Shown in pieces: positions 25,806 through 39,412 of a DNA stretch of 64,000 nucleotides. Numbering within the stretch: position 1 is the stretch's first letter; every line of letters begins with the position of its first letter. Below the pieces are notes generated by a model, which saw only the letters and a list, made by a program, of their open reading frames with translations, did not search any database and was not told the DNA's origin. The translations under genes were made by a program, and so were the position numbers. This DNA comes from Eopsaltria australis (Eukaryota > Chordata > Aves > Passeriformes > Petroicidae), in contig JAVTVJ010000143.1 in assembly GCA_034509425.1 (NCBI GenBank), forward strand, positions 5,023,001 to 5,087,000, in the 5' to 3' direction.

Positions 25806-28800
25806 TAAGTGCTGAAATGAAGACATTCCGAGTAGCTCACTGCTGTCCTTCCCAAACAGTCAGCAAGTGAAGGAGGTTAAATGCAGCTGCACATTTTATA
25901 TGGGCAGAAAGAATAAAATAAGTGATAAAACAAGCAAAACAACTTTTAAGTTACACATTTCTTACACCCTGACTGTGCAAGAACATTTTTCTCTCAGAGA
26001 TCCTTGCAATTAGCAGAATGGCTTCAAAGAAACATTCCTTTTGGGCAAATACATAACCTATTCAGAAAATAGCACTGCCGGTAGCTTGCAAAAATAAGTT
26101 ACTAAGCACAAGTAAAGAAAGAGGCAAAAGCCTTGCCAGCTTGAAAATCCCCTCTCCTCAACTTATGTTGTATGCATTCATCCATCACACAACTTCCATC
26201 TCTTAGCAATGGATATTGTGTCTGATCTCTCACTTTCCCTTGCATCTTAACTTCTGATCCCCTGCATTCATCCTTTTCATCTCAATTTTTTCACTCTCAA
26301 ACTGGCTGAGTTTTGAAAAAAAATCCAGGCAATGCACAACTCAACCATCAGTAGTTAAAAAGACATTTTCCTAAGACTGCTGTCCTAAGGCTCCTTTTGA
26401 TCATAAACCAGTAAAAACCAGCAAAAACCCCATAGCAAACTCCAAAACCTTCATCTATGCTGGGTAACGATGACTCTCTATAAAGCTGAAATATTCACGA
26501 GTAAAGATTTTGGCATCTGACCAACAGTGGCTAGAATAAAGTTATAAACATACATTTCCTCTGGCCTTTCAGTCAATCATTACACTGCTAGAGAACACAT
26601 TTTTACCTGAATTTTTACTCAGTGAGCATATAGGTTGTCCAAGTTCTTCCTCTCTCCTTCAAGACTACAAAGTGTAATTTTCTTTGAAGCACAGTTTTCT
26701 TTTTCTTATGAAGACAGCCTTGAAAATATGAATTTATGTAAACTAGCAGTAAGGGCTGGACAGGACATATTTCAACCTCCCAGTTCCTAAGCCTCCTGCA
26801 AAATGAGTGAAGAGGGAGCTCACACAGTCCTTCCTTCTCATGTAATGCAGAATACATCACAAATGCTGTGTTTTGAATCACAGCTCATATTAACTTATCC
26901 TCAAATCTCTGCTTCTAGACCTTTAACTACGGGGAAAAGTAACTATTAAGCTGGATTAGCAGGAAGCCCTAGGAAAAAATTTCCAAGCCTAGAAAAGCTA
27001 ATGACCACATTCAGATGAGAGCTTCATGCAGCTGAGATGATTTTCAGCTGAGCTCTACCTACAATCACACGTGGAATCTTTGAGACAATTTCCAAGAAGT
27101 GTCTCTAATTTCTTATGCAAATTGCATGTGTAATTTACTCAGACTTTTATTTTTAATGCTTCTAGACGCTGAGCTGTGATATGCAGCACATTTAGGGACT
27201 GCACACACAGCCACACCAAAAAGACCTCTCCTATCCAGAAACACAAGCTAAGCAGCCTGGTGAAAACAAGGAAGATGCATTATGCAGCTCTAATGGAGGT
27301 TTGAGGCTGTCTTCATTGCACAGGACAAATAGGATCAACACATTTATTAAAGAATAAAAAATACTTGCAAGAATTTTCCTTTTTAAAATATTTCTTAATT
27401 ACACATAAAAAAAGAGTGCGTTTAGGGCCAGTGAAGTCAGCAGTCTAAATAAAACAGTGCTTTTAGTACAAAATCTATAATTGTTTGTAATAAGCTGTAG
27501 TAAGAGCATTCAGTTTGTGAGCAAATAAAGTAAACGTGTTTCATTAAGATTACACTGTTTTCATTTTTAAAAATACTCTCAAATTAATTTTATTGCTTTA
27601 AAATAGGAAGTCAATACGACACAATCTTGAATTTAATGATATCAAACTTCTTTAAATTTAAATCTTAGAAATCTGTTCACTTGCCTGTTAAACAACTGAC
27701 TCACTCTCATGTCCTGAAAAACAGATCACATCATACAAACTACAAAAGGGTCTTTGTGTCTCAGATTTTCAATCCCATGGGGTTTTGGCCATCATGGTTT
27801 AACTGCCTTTCTTTGCCACATGTTGCATCTGCAGCTATCTACATTTCTGTTTCTTTTCAATCCTTCCTCAAAGCTCACTACCAGCAATGATAATGCATGG
27901 GGTTTATTTAGTATAAATGCAATACAGTACTGCAGTTTGGTAAGCTGATGTAGGTGTCAAGGACGTGACTGTATTTTTGCTGTTTTATACTAAAAAACCT
28001 ATCTCTTGTCAGAAATAACGGATTTAAAGTAGCATATTTAAACTGTAAGTATCTTCCCATTTTGAATTAGTTTTAATTCCCATTTTCAAGAAAAATTCTG
28101 ATTTTGTTGTTTTGCTGGAAAGGCAGAAACACTTGCAAGGGAAGTCAAAGACCAAATTGATCAGTAAATCAATTTGACTTGGACCTTCATAGGACCACTT
28201 TGCTTTACAGAAAACAATTTTAAACACCTGGTTTTATAGATGATAACTAGGTATTTATAGGAAAGATGCTCTCAGTACTTTCAGCTCTGTAAGTTCTGTA
28301 GCACTGCCCTGTTTACAGAGGGAACCCATCAGTCCTGCAAACAAGACTGAGAGTCTCCCCTCTCAATTCTGTGCTCAGAGCCCCATGATTTTGAAAAAGT
28401 GAGAACGGGAAACATGTTTGGGGACAGCTGTGGTGACCTCTTGCAAGGTTAAGCACTCAAAATTGAGGAAATTCCAAAGCTCAGGTTGCTCTGGCAACCC
28501 TGGGGAAGGGATCAGCAGCCAGTGCTGCACATGCACAAATCAGCATGCAAGGTGCCCTGATTTTCACGTGCTTTGAAAACACAGATCGAAAATGCACCTG
28601 GATGCTTATGCAAGATCTTAACCTGAAGGCTACAGGACGTGTAAAAGCCTTAATAAATAGCTGGTTGTAGTAACAAATGGCTGTAATGGTGATTCAAGTG
28701 TGTACACTTGCTTTAGGTGTTGTTAACAAAATGAAAAGCAAGGCCACAGAGAGCTGACATAAAAATGATGAATTGAGTAAACAGAAAGACAATGAACTGC

Positions 28801-29797
28801 TACATTTTTAAATCTTTAAAATATTTTGAATTGTTGTAAAAAGGTTATTGCTGACATCTAAGGAATTAACTAACCAGCTTTTCTGAAGTCGAGTGTCTGA
28901 AGAGAAATGTCAGCACCTAAAACAAGTTTTAAGTGTTATGAAATAAAGCCCCACAAATTATAAACCATAAATATTTGTGTTAAGCTTCTATATTTCCTCC
29001 TTTAATATCCTAGATGGGTAGAGGTCACACAGAGTTTTTATCTTTCCCTTCCCCATCATTCTTGACGCATAATTTTCTGGAACTGTTATGGCAGGAAGCT
29101 ACATATTTCTTTATCAAAGACCTCATTTCAAATAATTTTGTAATTTCCTTTTTCAGATCTCTATTGCTATAAGATCTATGCATAAACACACTGTAGTTAA
29201 TGGTTAAAAAAGCCACTATATTGGAACTTCACAAATGCTCACCTTACATAATGCATAGCAGTAACAAGATAAAAAGTGCTCTAGATGTATTATTTCTTTT
29301 GTTCAGAAAAAATGGCCCAAATCATTGATTGAAAAAGAACTGAAAATAAAAAAGAAATGCACTAATCATAACTGAAGCAGAGCCTTTTAGCACAATTGTA
29401 ATTTATTTAGAAAATGAAAGAAAACCACTGCAACTGTTGTTGTCCAATTACACTGATCTTCAACGAAGGAAATTTCTTTGTATTTAAATTGTTGTATTTC
29501 TCTCATTATTTTAACTACAGCCAGTTCAGTGCTCTGAAGTGAAACTCTATGAACATTCCTATTAAAATTACAAAAAGTTCTATACCTTTATTATAGAAAC
29601 CAAACTTTGAATTTGAAAGTATCGTGAGCCTTGAATAGGATTTAAGTGATGAAAACATAAAACCATTTGGAAGTGTACAAATTGAAAAGAAAAAAAATAG
29701 AAGCTATTTTCTAACCATCCCACACAGTCACAACTGTGCCCATCAGCTGCATGTCACCCAGCATGGACTTCAAATGAGACCCACCAGCACCTCCCCA

Positions 29798-29838
29798 ACA
29801 CACACACACACACACACAGACACACAGACACACACAGA
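29798..29838. repeat. (CA)n microsatellite with CAGA interruptions
   Basis: About 20 CA dinucleotides with two or three G interruptions in intronic sequence. Confidence 0.95.
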
Positions 29839-30490
29839 TAGGATTAAGTGCTCTCTGTCTGGTCTGGACAATTTCAATCCCTCATGAAGCAGAACAGAGG
29901 TGTCCATCCTCTTCAGTTAAAGTGCTGTGAGACTGAATGAATCCTGTGATGACATGTGGCTATTCAGGGGTAAAGGATGAGGTCACCAGTAAATACTGCG
30001 ATTTCCTTTTATTTATATAGGAACCCAGTGAAAACTTTATTCCACAAAACCTAAAATCCATCCAAAAGAGTTCAAACGAGTGTCAGGATTTTTTCTTTTT
30101 TGTCCACCCCTACATTTAGAATCCAAGTTCTGATCACTTATTAGAGGTGATTTAGCAATCCCCACAAACAGGACCTCCTTCAAATTCTGGCTGGTAAATC
30201 CCATGAATAAAATATATTAAACTTGAATTAAAAACCTGTTTATCTTTTAAGTACAATTTCCTCTGGAGGTCCCTTTTCCAGCAAGACTTTGGGAAGTGGT
30301 TGGGTTTCCAGCACAGCAGCCAAAGCCATAAACTAAACACCAACACTCTGCCCCCTCAGGAGAAGGGAATTCAAACATGAGTGCTCCTTGGTCAACTTCT
30401 TGCCCAACTTTTAGAGTGTATTTACTTTTTAACCCTTCTGTGCTAATACTGAAATATTGTAACACATTTAACTTTGTCATTATTTTCCAG

Positions 30491-30595
30491 CGAGCAATAA
30501 TTGCAGGAGCTCTGGTTAAAAGGGAACTCAGTGATTACACTGATGACTTGGTGAATTTGAAAGAGACTCTGGAGCTGCAGCAGACTACATTGTGA
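30491..30595 (+). other. Exon-like segment on the plus strand, 34 codons and stop (doubtful)
   Basis: A good acceptor context (tgctaatac branch-like motif about 50 bases upstream, then cattattttccag) is followed by 34 open codons with coding-like composition, starting RAIIAGALVKRELSDYTDD and ending in TGA. An AATAAA lies at 30691-30696, 96 nt after the stop. It could be a terminal exon of a transcript antisense to PPFIBP2, an exapted fragment or chance. I do not recognise the peptide, and no partner exon was found. Confidence 0.2.
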
Positions 30596-31444
30596 TAGGA
30601 GTTTTTAGACCTTACAATTAATCACAAAGGGAAATAATGGACTTACAAATTAATGATGGAGAGAAGCAGTTTTATATAAAATAATTGTAAAATAAAAACT
30701 GTATTAATTTATTAGGATATATTACAAAGAAAAATAACCAAAATCTACAGTCCTATACAATAAAACAGCTGAATAAAAGGAGAAGAGTAATGACTTGGTT
30801 AAAGCTCAGAGGGAAGCAATGCCAAAGTCATGCACCTCGAATGAAGAATGAGTAGAGGGATCTGATCTATGGTGCTTTCTTTAGAGGAAGCCTCTGTTTG
30901 GAGTGCAAGTCACTCCAGCTAATGGATAAGAGATGTTCATTGACAATCACATTAGCCCTTTTTGCTATTTTAGTCAAATAAGGCTAATCATTTAGCGTGC
31001 CTAATTTATATAGCTATGAGGGCGGGTTATCAGTACAGATGTACCGAAGCATAAAAGACTTGGGAACACTGACCTATCTGTCAAATTTGATCAGGCCCAG
31101 TGAAATTCAATTTGTTAATCTTGCCTCACAAGCCTCCCCTCATGCTGTCTGAGCACTAATACATTTTGTGTAGCACTGAGAATGAGCACAGGCTGCAGTG
31201 GGACTTCTTGGTTGGATTAATCACAATCATGCATGAGAGATGTTACCCCTTGGAGCAAGGGGTAGGACTTCTGGAGCTGAAAGGCTAAAAGTGCAAATCT
31301 GTAAATACTTGCAACATATATTTGCATATACCCCTTTCCTTCCCTAAAGGACAAGGCCACAATCTAATATTTTAATGATAATAAAGCAAATAAAAGAAAT
31401 GAGGACAGTTTTCTCATTGAACAGAGATGATGCTGGATTTGCAT

Positions 31445-31477
31445 GTATATATGTGTGTGTGTATATATATATATATC
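31445..31477. repeat. Compound (TA)n(TG)n(TA)n microsatellite
   Basis: A short compound run of TA, TG and TA dinucleotides in intronic sequence. Confidence 0.9.
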
Positions 31478-34234
31478 TACATTTATACTCAAGCTTCAAA
31501 AGTTAAGCAATGTCAGAAATACATCTCTGAACTTCTCAGTTCTCTAAAAGTGGATTAATACTAATTTTGTGCCTAAAGATGAAGTTTCTGAGGCCAAGAG
31601 AAGTGTGTGGTCTCCTAGTACCCACTCAGGCCTCATTCCAAAAGAAAACATCTTTTTCATCAGCTGCCTGAGTTTACATCAGCCATGAAGTTTAACCTTG
31701 GTCTTTGAATCCTGGAGATGTCCACAGAATCTGGATACAGTGAATTGAAATAGCACAAGCTCTTAACAGTTGATTTTTTGCTGTTTCCAGCTGACTCTAA
31801 GAGCAGCTGCATTTATACTGATGATTTTTCCCATATTTGAAGAAACTTCAGTCCTGGTTTGTTTCAGCAGTGTTTTACAAAATCCTTTCAAAGGAGTTTT
31901 CTATCTTAATTTTCTATCTTATTTTTTCTCTCACCATACAGGATAAGAGACCATTCCTGTTTTCCAGTCCCTGCCCAAATTGCATACAGAAGCTTACTGG
32001 ATTGAATTAGAGTGAATCAAACTTGAATAATCATTCTGTTCCTTAGTTTCAGACAAATTGGGATAATAACTGTATCCAAGTATAGACTCCAGCAGATGTA
32101 CTTGGTCCTTCAATCATACCAGAATATTCAAGAAATAGTTCTGGAACACACAGAACATTGGCTAGAGGAGAATGACAACAGACTTAACCTGTCTTAAAGA
32201 GGTTTATCTACTCCTAGCAAAGGAAAATAATAAAGAAATAAGGTAAACAACTTTTCCAAACAATTGAGGAAAGGAATAAATCAGTATGTTTCTTTATTAG
32301 TTCAGGTAGATATAACTCTGAAATCATATGGGAAACATTCAGTTACCATTGCTGAGGCTTGACAGATGCACTGTCTGAGAAAGGTTTTGTTTCTTCTCCC
32401 ATTAGATACCTTTATATAAGCCTATTTTCAGTGTTATCCTGCCTATCAGTGGACATTAGACTGAAAATATAGGTAAAACAAAGTCACAAAGTCAACTCTC
32501 CTGAAGAGGTTGCCAATCTGCTCGTCACCACCCATGCACTGTGGAAATAAACTCCATGTGCCACTGGCATGCCTGAATCTTCTTAGTTTAGAGCTTGGTC
32601 ACCACCACCACCACAGAACAGCTGTGATCAGCTGATTTCCACTGAACAGATCTTCCAACATTTGCTTTGCTTCTCTGCATCACTGTCCTCTACCACCAAG
32701 ACAGATAAATGATGGGGGTAAAAGTGATGTTGTTTAAAAGCCTGGAAAATTTAATTCTATTCCTTATTTATCAAGATGAAACCCTGAAACGGTATAGAAC
32801 AAACAATCTGAAAAAGGAGTAGGGAAAGGAACACTAAAACCAACCCAAGCAACAAAACAGAAACCTGTCTTCTGGACTCAATTATTTTTCTAGCATGAAG
32901 CTTAGGAAAAAATATTCTTTTCTTAGGCTGTCATAGATTGTCATTTAATCAGTTATGCCACAAATTATGAGGCTATCTTTCCATACCGAGAAAAAACATC
33001 CAACACTAAGCACCTACTCTCTCACCCAGGACTAGCCTCACAACTGATAGCTCCTGGGGAAAAAAACCTGTCTAATTTGAAAATCAATTTAAATAGAGCA
33101 ACTCTTTTTCCATTCTATTTTTTTTTTTCTGAAGAGTGGAACCATCAGTGCATCCATGGTACTGCCAAAGCTTGCAGAGCTGTGTATAAACCACCACAGA
33201 AGAGAGACACTGAGTTCCACTGGTGTGCAGGTGATTCCTGACCACAGGTTCCACAGCATCCCAAGGCTTGCAGGGGCTATAAAAGTATTATAGTTCTCTA
33301 GTTCATGAGTTATGGTGTGACACTTGATTATCTTATTCTCTCCTTATACATCTGTGGGACGTTCAATGCTTCCCTATCTATGTGTTTTGTAAGGTGTGAA
33401 AAAATAAAATCCCAATTAACTTCTGTTGGTTAAAATTTTGTTAGAATAAGGTTTTGCATTCAGGAGAAGGAAATATATGTGTGATTTCTCCTATTTGCCT
33501 AGAGTTTGTTCCATCAGTGTGAAAAGTTATTTCAGTTATATCTATCCCATATTCATATTCACAATTCTCAGCAGTCTGTTAAAGCTTGCACATTTAGAAT
33601 AAAAGATGAAAATATGAAAATATGAGGATGCAAAAACCAAACCCTAGTGATTGCTAAAACTAAAAATCCTGGATAATGATCCAGCCTGATGGTGACATTA
33701 AAGCCCCATATGAGCCTCTGGACAGAAAGCTTTCCTGGAAGAGCAGGAAGAAGATCAAGAAACAGCACAACTGCAGCAACAAGAGGCTGATGTCATTGCC
33801 TTCATCACCAAGGAAGAAGGCACAGCTCAGGTGTCACTATTTAGATTTATAAAGCTTTGGTGAATTCTTTCCCATTGTGCTCAAGTGAGATCATGGCCCT
33901 ACCCTGACACTCCTTTAAGGAGCTCTGACTGAACGGAGTGTGAGCACAAACCCTAAGGCTACCCAGGCCTAACCACAGAAATTAACTTCTCTTCTGGCAT
34001 GCTGTAATGGGGAAAGAGAATCTTTTAATTGCCTTGCCACGAGAGAACCAAAAGACAGCAAATTCTTCTTGCATCATATGCCTTTCTAGTGGACAGCTGT
34101 GTGAAAAACCATTTGCAGCTCCACTTCTGGATATAAAATTCAATAAAAAGGCTATGAAGATAATTAATAGGCAAACTGTTTGAAATAAATACATCACAAA
34201 TAAAGAAAATTGTGTATATTTTCATGTATCTATA

Positions 34235-34255
34235 TGTGTGTGTGTGTGTGTGTGT
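34235..34255. repeat. (TG)n microsatellite
   Basis: A run of about ten TG dinucleotides, some 350 bp from the first coding exon of PPFIBP2 on its 3' side in gene orientation. Confidence 0.93.
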
Positions 34256-34602
34256 AAAATGCAACTATCCAGCTAACCAGAAGTCTTGGTGAAAATGTTT
34301 TTAAAGACACATTGAAATAAAAATCTAACATGAAATATAAAATGTTACCACATGACTGAGGATGTGTGAGGATTAAAGCAAAGTAAATCTCTCTCACTTC
34401 AATATTCACCTGTCTGAGAGGAAATTGTAGGGTTTCTTTTACTTCCTTTATTTTAGTTTTCACCACATAGCTATGGAACCACAGTGTTAATAGTGACATC
34501 TGCATGTCAGAGAACTTGATACATGGAGAAGAATTATTAAAAAGTAAACTAGACATAGTTAAATCTCAAGACAGTATGGTGTAAAACAAAGCATTGTTGT
34601 AC

Positions 34603-34700
34603 CTGCAATGATGTCATCCATCTGCTCCAAAGCTGCTTCCAGCATATGGCTGGCATCAGAAGCCATCATCTGGGGTTTCTTCAGATCTTTACACCCTCTA
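34603..34700 (-). CDS. PPFIBP2: PPFIBP2 first coding exon: 31 nt of 5'UTR plus start codon (residues 1-23)
   Basis: This 98-bp exon has an acceptor with a clear pyrimidine tract (ctgtcttttcag) and a GCAG/GTACAA donor. The first 31 nt are 5'UTR. Coding sequence runs 34669 down to 34603: 22 codons plus one base, reading MMASDASHMLEAALEQMDDI then IA and a split glycine. Human liprin-beta-2, as I recall it, starts MASDASHALEAALEQMDGIIAG, so identity is high. There are two ATGs in tandem. The second has the better context (A at -3, G at +4) and matches the human start, so translation may begin at residue 2; liprin-beta-1 starts MMSDAS. The feature span covers the whole exon including its UTR. The leader stays open upstream of the ATG in the coding frame, so the start relies on homology and not on an upstream stop. 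Confidence 0.94.
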
Positions 34701-37700
34701 CTGAAAAGACAGAATAAACCACGTGTATTACACTAAACAACCTGATAGAAAATATATTTCACTGTCACATTATACATTAAGCCACACATACACAAAAAAA
34801 AAAAAAAAAATCCACACCACCTAAAATACAGCCTAGTAATAAGAAAATTAACAAAACTGTTCCTACTCTTGATGGATGACTTGGGAGTTCATTCATTTTT
34901 TTTTAAGAGATTTTATTAAAACAGTGAAATGCAACTGCAAAAAAACCCCAAAGAATTTCAAATATTGGAAACCCAAGATTCCCCTGCTCCTCACCCTTAG
35001 CAATGGCTTCCTAGATTCAAAGTTCAGTGCATTTCAGCCTTTTCCTCTGTGGGGAAAAAAGGAGGATTGGCTGAGGCTCAATGAAGGAATGAAGACATGG
35101 GGCAAAACACACCCAGCATATAAGCAGAAATCTGTAGAAGCTCTGATTTTAATTGTTGCCTTAAGAGTAAAGAAAATTCTAAAATAGTTTTCACTCCTTC
35201 TTTCTTTATCCCTGTTCAGTCTTTCCACCACCACTTTCATGACCCTGAAAATAAAAGTCTTTCTGTTCAAATAACCAAAATGCTCCAGGTACGAGTTCTC
35301 TGAAGTTACTGGTGCTACTTTAAAACAGGATGAAATACATTCATGTTACCATCTGACATTAGGGATAAGAAAAAGAAAAATCTTCCAAAATGAGTCTCTG
35401 CTTGTGAGTTGGTGTTGCTGGACTCTAAGTCAAGCAGCAGCCGCTGCTGCCAACAGATGACATTTCAAAGGGGAGAAGAATTTATGCAGTCCATTTCACA
35501 GCCAGTGAAAAAATCCCCTCTGGAATAAGGCCCTTTTGCACATCACTGCATCGCTGAAGCATGAGGCCAGTGCCCACACAGCAAGGAAACAGGAATGGTT
35601 CCTGTGCATGTGATTCACAGGGCTCTAACACACAGCTCAGGGCACTCACAAAGCCCACAAAGGGTCCCAGTATTTTGATTCCTGCTTCATGAAAGCTGCA
35701 ATTCAGGCTTCTGGCATTCAGCCTCCTTATACAGAAAGCTGTAAGAGCTGTGATTTAAAAATGCTCAATTTTAACAGCTATCACTGAAGACACCTGTCTG
35801 ACAATAGACAGATATCCTTCAAATAACTCAGGTTGTGGATAAGTGGAAAGGCAATGGGCCCATGTTCATGGGGCTATTATCCCAGTACTGCTGAAATGCC
35901 ACTATTCTGTATTTGTCATGGGATTACTTGTGCTAAGAATTCAAATAGTTTGAATTGAAATAAATATTACAATGAAAATTTGGAAAATTATTTTCTCGTC
36001 TTGAAAACCAAGAGTCCTGAGACACGGGCTTTTCTCCATGGTGCTGGTGAAACATACACAAAGAAAGCTAATTTATTAATAACCTTGGTGTTATCAGCAC
36101 AGAGCGTTGATTCCAGTTAATGTATACAAGCCCAGGATCTGGAGGGACAGGGACAGGAATGAGTCAGAAACTACAACGTTCTAATTTGAACTCTGCCATT
36201 TATAGCTTGTCACAGCAGGTAAGCCACAATCTAACTTCAGATCACATTGATTTGAAGAGCAATGTGAGAATGCCTCATCTTTAGTGTCACCCAAGGCTAA
36301 GGTTAATGTAAATGAATGGGTTTTAGTCCCTCCATTTTTGTCAAAATAATCTTTTAAGTACAAGCAAGGCTAAATTTAACCAAAGTACACATCACCCAAA
36401 TATTCCATTTAATGGCACTGGAAATAACACGAAATGTGCTTGGAATAATCTGGAAAGTCATTAAGTCAGCTGATATAAACTTGAAATTTCAGAGAGCTTT
36501 CTTTCACACGTGAACTGTACAGACACTCCCCCTGATCCTGCTGCTTCCATTTGTTGTTTTTTGGGAGATTTCCATCTTGTGTTGCCACATCACAGGCCAC
36601 CAAAGTCTTCTCAGCTGCAATGATCCTCCTTCCATGCAGTATTTCCTCTAGTTCAAAGCAGCCATACCACAGGGAATAATCACCTCAGTGACAGGAAATC
36701 CACCTACAGCAAACAGGTGCCACAGGGACGCCGAGGCTTCCTCGTGCCACCAGAAATGCATGGCCACCAGCTGTGCTGGGGAATCAGGGCAGCAGATTTC
36801 TGGCTCAGAGTTAGAAGGCAGAAAAAGAGTGAAAGATGCTAAAAAAAGCATAGAGTTTCTATTTCTAGGTTGCACTCCATGCTCTTATTTGTGGTGAAAG
36901 CTACTGCTCCGTGGGCTGGAGCAGCACATGGCTGTTCAAAGCAGAAATGCAGGACTACATTTCTTCTTAACATCTGATAGAGTATTTCACCATCTGCAGT
37001 GACAAAGGCACAGAAAATGCTGAGACTCTGCATTACAGACTTGAAAATTCACTTACAGAAAAACCTCCCATCAGAGCCTTGGCAAAACCTAGGAAGTTTT
37101 GCTGAAAAACTCCACCAGAAGTTAATCTTGTATCTCCTCCCTGCCTCCAGAGCCAGCCCGTTTTCTCACCTGTACCCACAGTGTATTTGCAGCTTAACTG
37201 CGTTAAGCTATAGCAAAACCTGCTGATCAAACAACGATTTATTAATAAAAGCAATGTTCTTTGCTCTGGAGAGATAATGTAATATTACTTGCTTGACATC
37301 TTTTTCTAGACAGACCTGTTGCTTGTGCTCCAGGCAAGTCTCACTTTCCCAGACACTCCCTTCTTACAGCTTGACTGTTCTGAGCACTGTTGTGAAAAGA
37401 GCTTTTTAGATTTCCTGAGCTTTCAGCGACCATTTCTGATCTAATTCTATAGAAATGTCTTCAACTGTGGATTCTTTTAAAAATATTATTAAATAACAAG
37501 GCATCTGCATCAATTCCTCAAGCAGAATCTATCTATTTGCTGGTATTTTAATCACAGGTTTTTTTATGGTTTTCATTCTTGAACAACCTCGACAGATGTA
37601 GAACACCATGACTTATTTTCTTATGAAAATATATACATTTATTTAAAAAACCAAGTCTTTTCAGCTCTGGTAAGGACTCAACAAAAGCTACTTCTAACAT

Positions 37701-39021
37701 TACAATACAAGTTTAATATTAGCAAATGCTAACTTTCAGGATTTGTTAGATTAATTTATATGCCAGCAAAATGCAAGAATCAAGCTACTCACCTTTTCAG
37801 GTCTCTGGGAGGAAAATAATTTACTTTTTTGCCTGATCAGTAAAAATTTCTCACTATTAATAGCCAAAGTTTTACTGTTAAGCAGACATAAGCTAAATTA
37901 TTATCATCCCTTCTAAGGCACACGCTCATACTAATTTAGAGCCCAGCCCACAGAGATATTGCAACCCTGTTTGTTATAATTGCATAAGTAATAAGATCTT
38001 CCAGGAAGTGCAGACAGAGCAAACTTGTCTGAATCCCTGAAATTCATTTTGCTAAGCTAGTTTTACACTATAAATCCTAATCTGAGATTTGCATTTCAAA
38101 TAAAATGAAAAATCTCTGGCAGAACTGTTGTGCTCAGAGACAATATCCCTTGCAAATTTCTTAACCTACATTCTGTATGTAAAACTACAGACAGCTTACT
38201 GTGTCCAAAAGGAATGTAATATTTAACTGATGTGTTCACTATGAGCAAGATGTGCTTCAGAATTGTGAAAAGCCTTAATTAAATCTGAATCTTTCATGGC
38301 TGGCTTGAACCAGCAGCTACCCAGAGATAAGAATATGATCAATATGAATTTAGGCAACTCAGATGTTTTCCCAAGACTGGTCATGATAATGAGTTCACCA
38401 GCTTTATCAATTATGAGAGGTGTGGTTTTTGACAGAAACTCCAGAAATCCAGATCTTGTCTGTGGCCTACTAATTCCTCTTACATTTAGCAGACACATGT
38501 AATAATTAACTAACACCACTTTTTTTTTTCCAGGGACGAATAAATACATGTTTGTAAACTGTTTAAATATTCAGATTCGAGTATTACACTGCTTTGTACT
38601 TAATGGCATAATGAAATATCAAGTGCCTTGGATGAGGCTCAGAAGTTCTCCAAGCTCTCCTTCAGCTGCAAGATGACTCCTGCCCTGGAATGCAGAAATG
38701 TGCCCAACTTCCACCCTCTCTCTTTCCCACCTTTCTTTTCCCCCAGCTGCACTCTGTGTAGCATCCAGACACCCCACAGGAACACAGCCACTGATTCACC
38801 CCTCCAACTAATGCCACCATCAGATACAGAGGTTATAAATTTCTATTTGGATCCTGGTCTTTAAAACCCACCATAACTCTCTAATTAAGATAATCCTTAC
38901 TCCTAACTAGCAATCCAGGGAACAGAGTAATTCCTGATGATCACTAGAATGGCTGCCTAAGGGATGCTACTTATACAGGATCCCCCTGGGCTCTCCAGCC
39001 AGAAATCCTGTTTATCTGACA

Positions 39022-39412
39022 GCTGAGAGAGCTGGGGTTGCTCAGCCTGGAGGACAGAAGGCTTCAGGGAGACCTCTCAGAACCTTTCCAGTGCCTGAAG
39101 GGGTTACAGGAGAGCTGGAGGGACCTTCCACAAGGGCAGTAGTGACAGAAAAAGGGGTAAGAGTCTTAAGCTGAAGGAGGAGAGGTTTACATTCAATATC
39201 AGGAAGGAATTGTTCCCTGTGAGGGTGGTGAGGCCCTGGCATAGGTTGCCCAGAGAAGCTGTGGCTGCTCCATCCCTGGAAGTGTTCAAGGCCAGTTTGG
39301 ATGGGACTTTGAACAACCTGGTCTAGTAGAAGGCATCCCTGCCCATGACAGGAGGGGTGGAACCAGATGACTTTTGTGGTCCTTTCCAACCCAAACCATT
39401 CTATGGTTCTAG
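39022..39412 (+). mobile_element. CR1 LINE 3'-end fragment
   Basis: This is about 390 bp of CR1 3' end on the plus strand, opposite to PPFIBP2 transcription. It contains the characteristic run from gagagagctggggttg and cagcctggagga through cccagagaagctgtgg and tccctggaagtgttcaaggc to gtcctttccaacccaaaccattctatgg at the tail. The frames are broken. It lies in the first intron. ORFs read antisense through it at 39389-39042 are artefacts. Confidence 0.93.

Larger units (their letters stand above)
21413..34602 (-). other. PPFIBP2: PPFIBP2 intron between the first and second coding exons (about 13 kb)
   Basis: Contains the 188-bp tandem duplication, the purine satellite, CA and TA/TG microsatellites and the doubtful plus-strand exon-like segment at 30491-30595. 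The rest is AT-rich intron with no recognised feature. Confidence 0.8.

Noticed and set aside
25431..25855. Long ORFs rich in Phe/Leu/Ser (minus) or Lys/Glu (plus)
   Set aside because: They are translations of the purine satellite. Stop codons are rare in such repeats, and nothing else supports a gene.
39042..39389. 115-codon minus-strand ORF
   Set aside because: It is antisense to a CR1 3' fragment.
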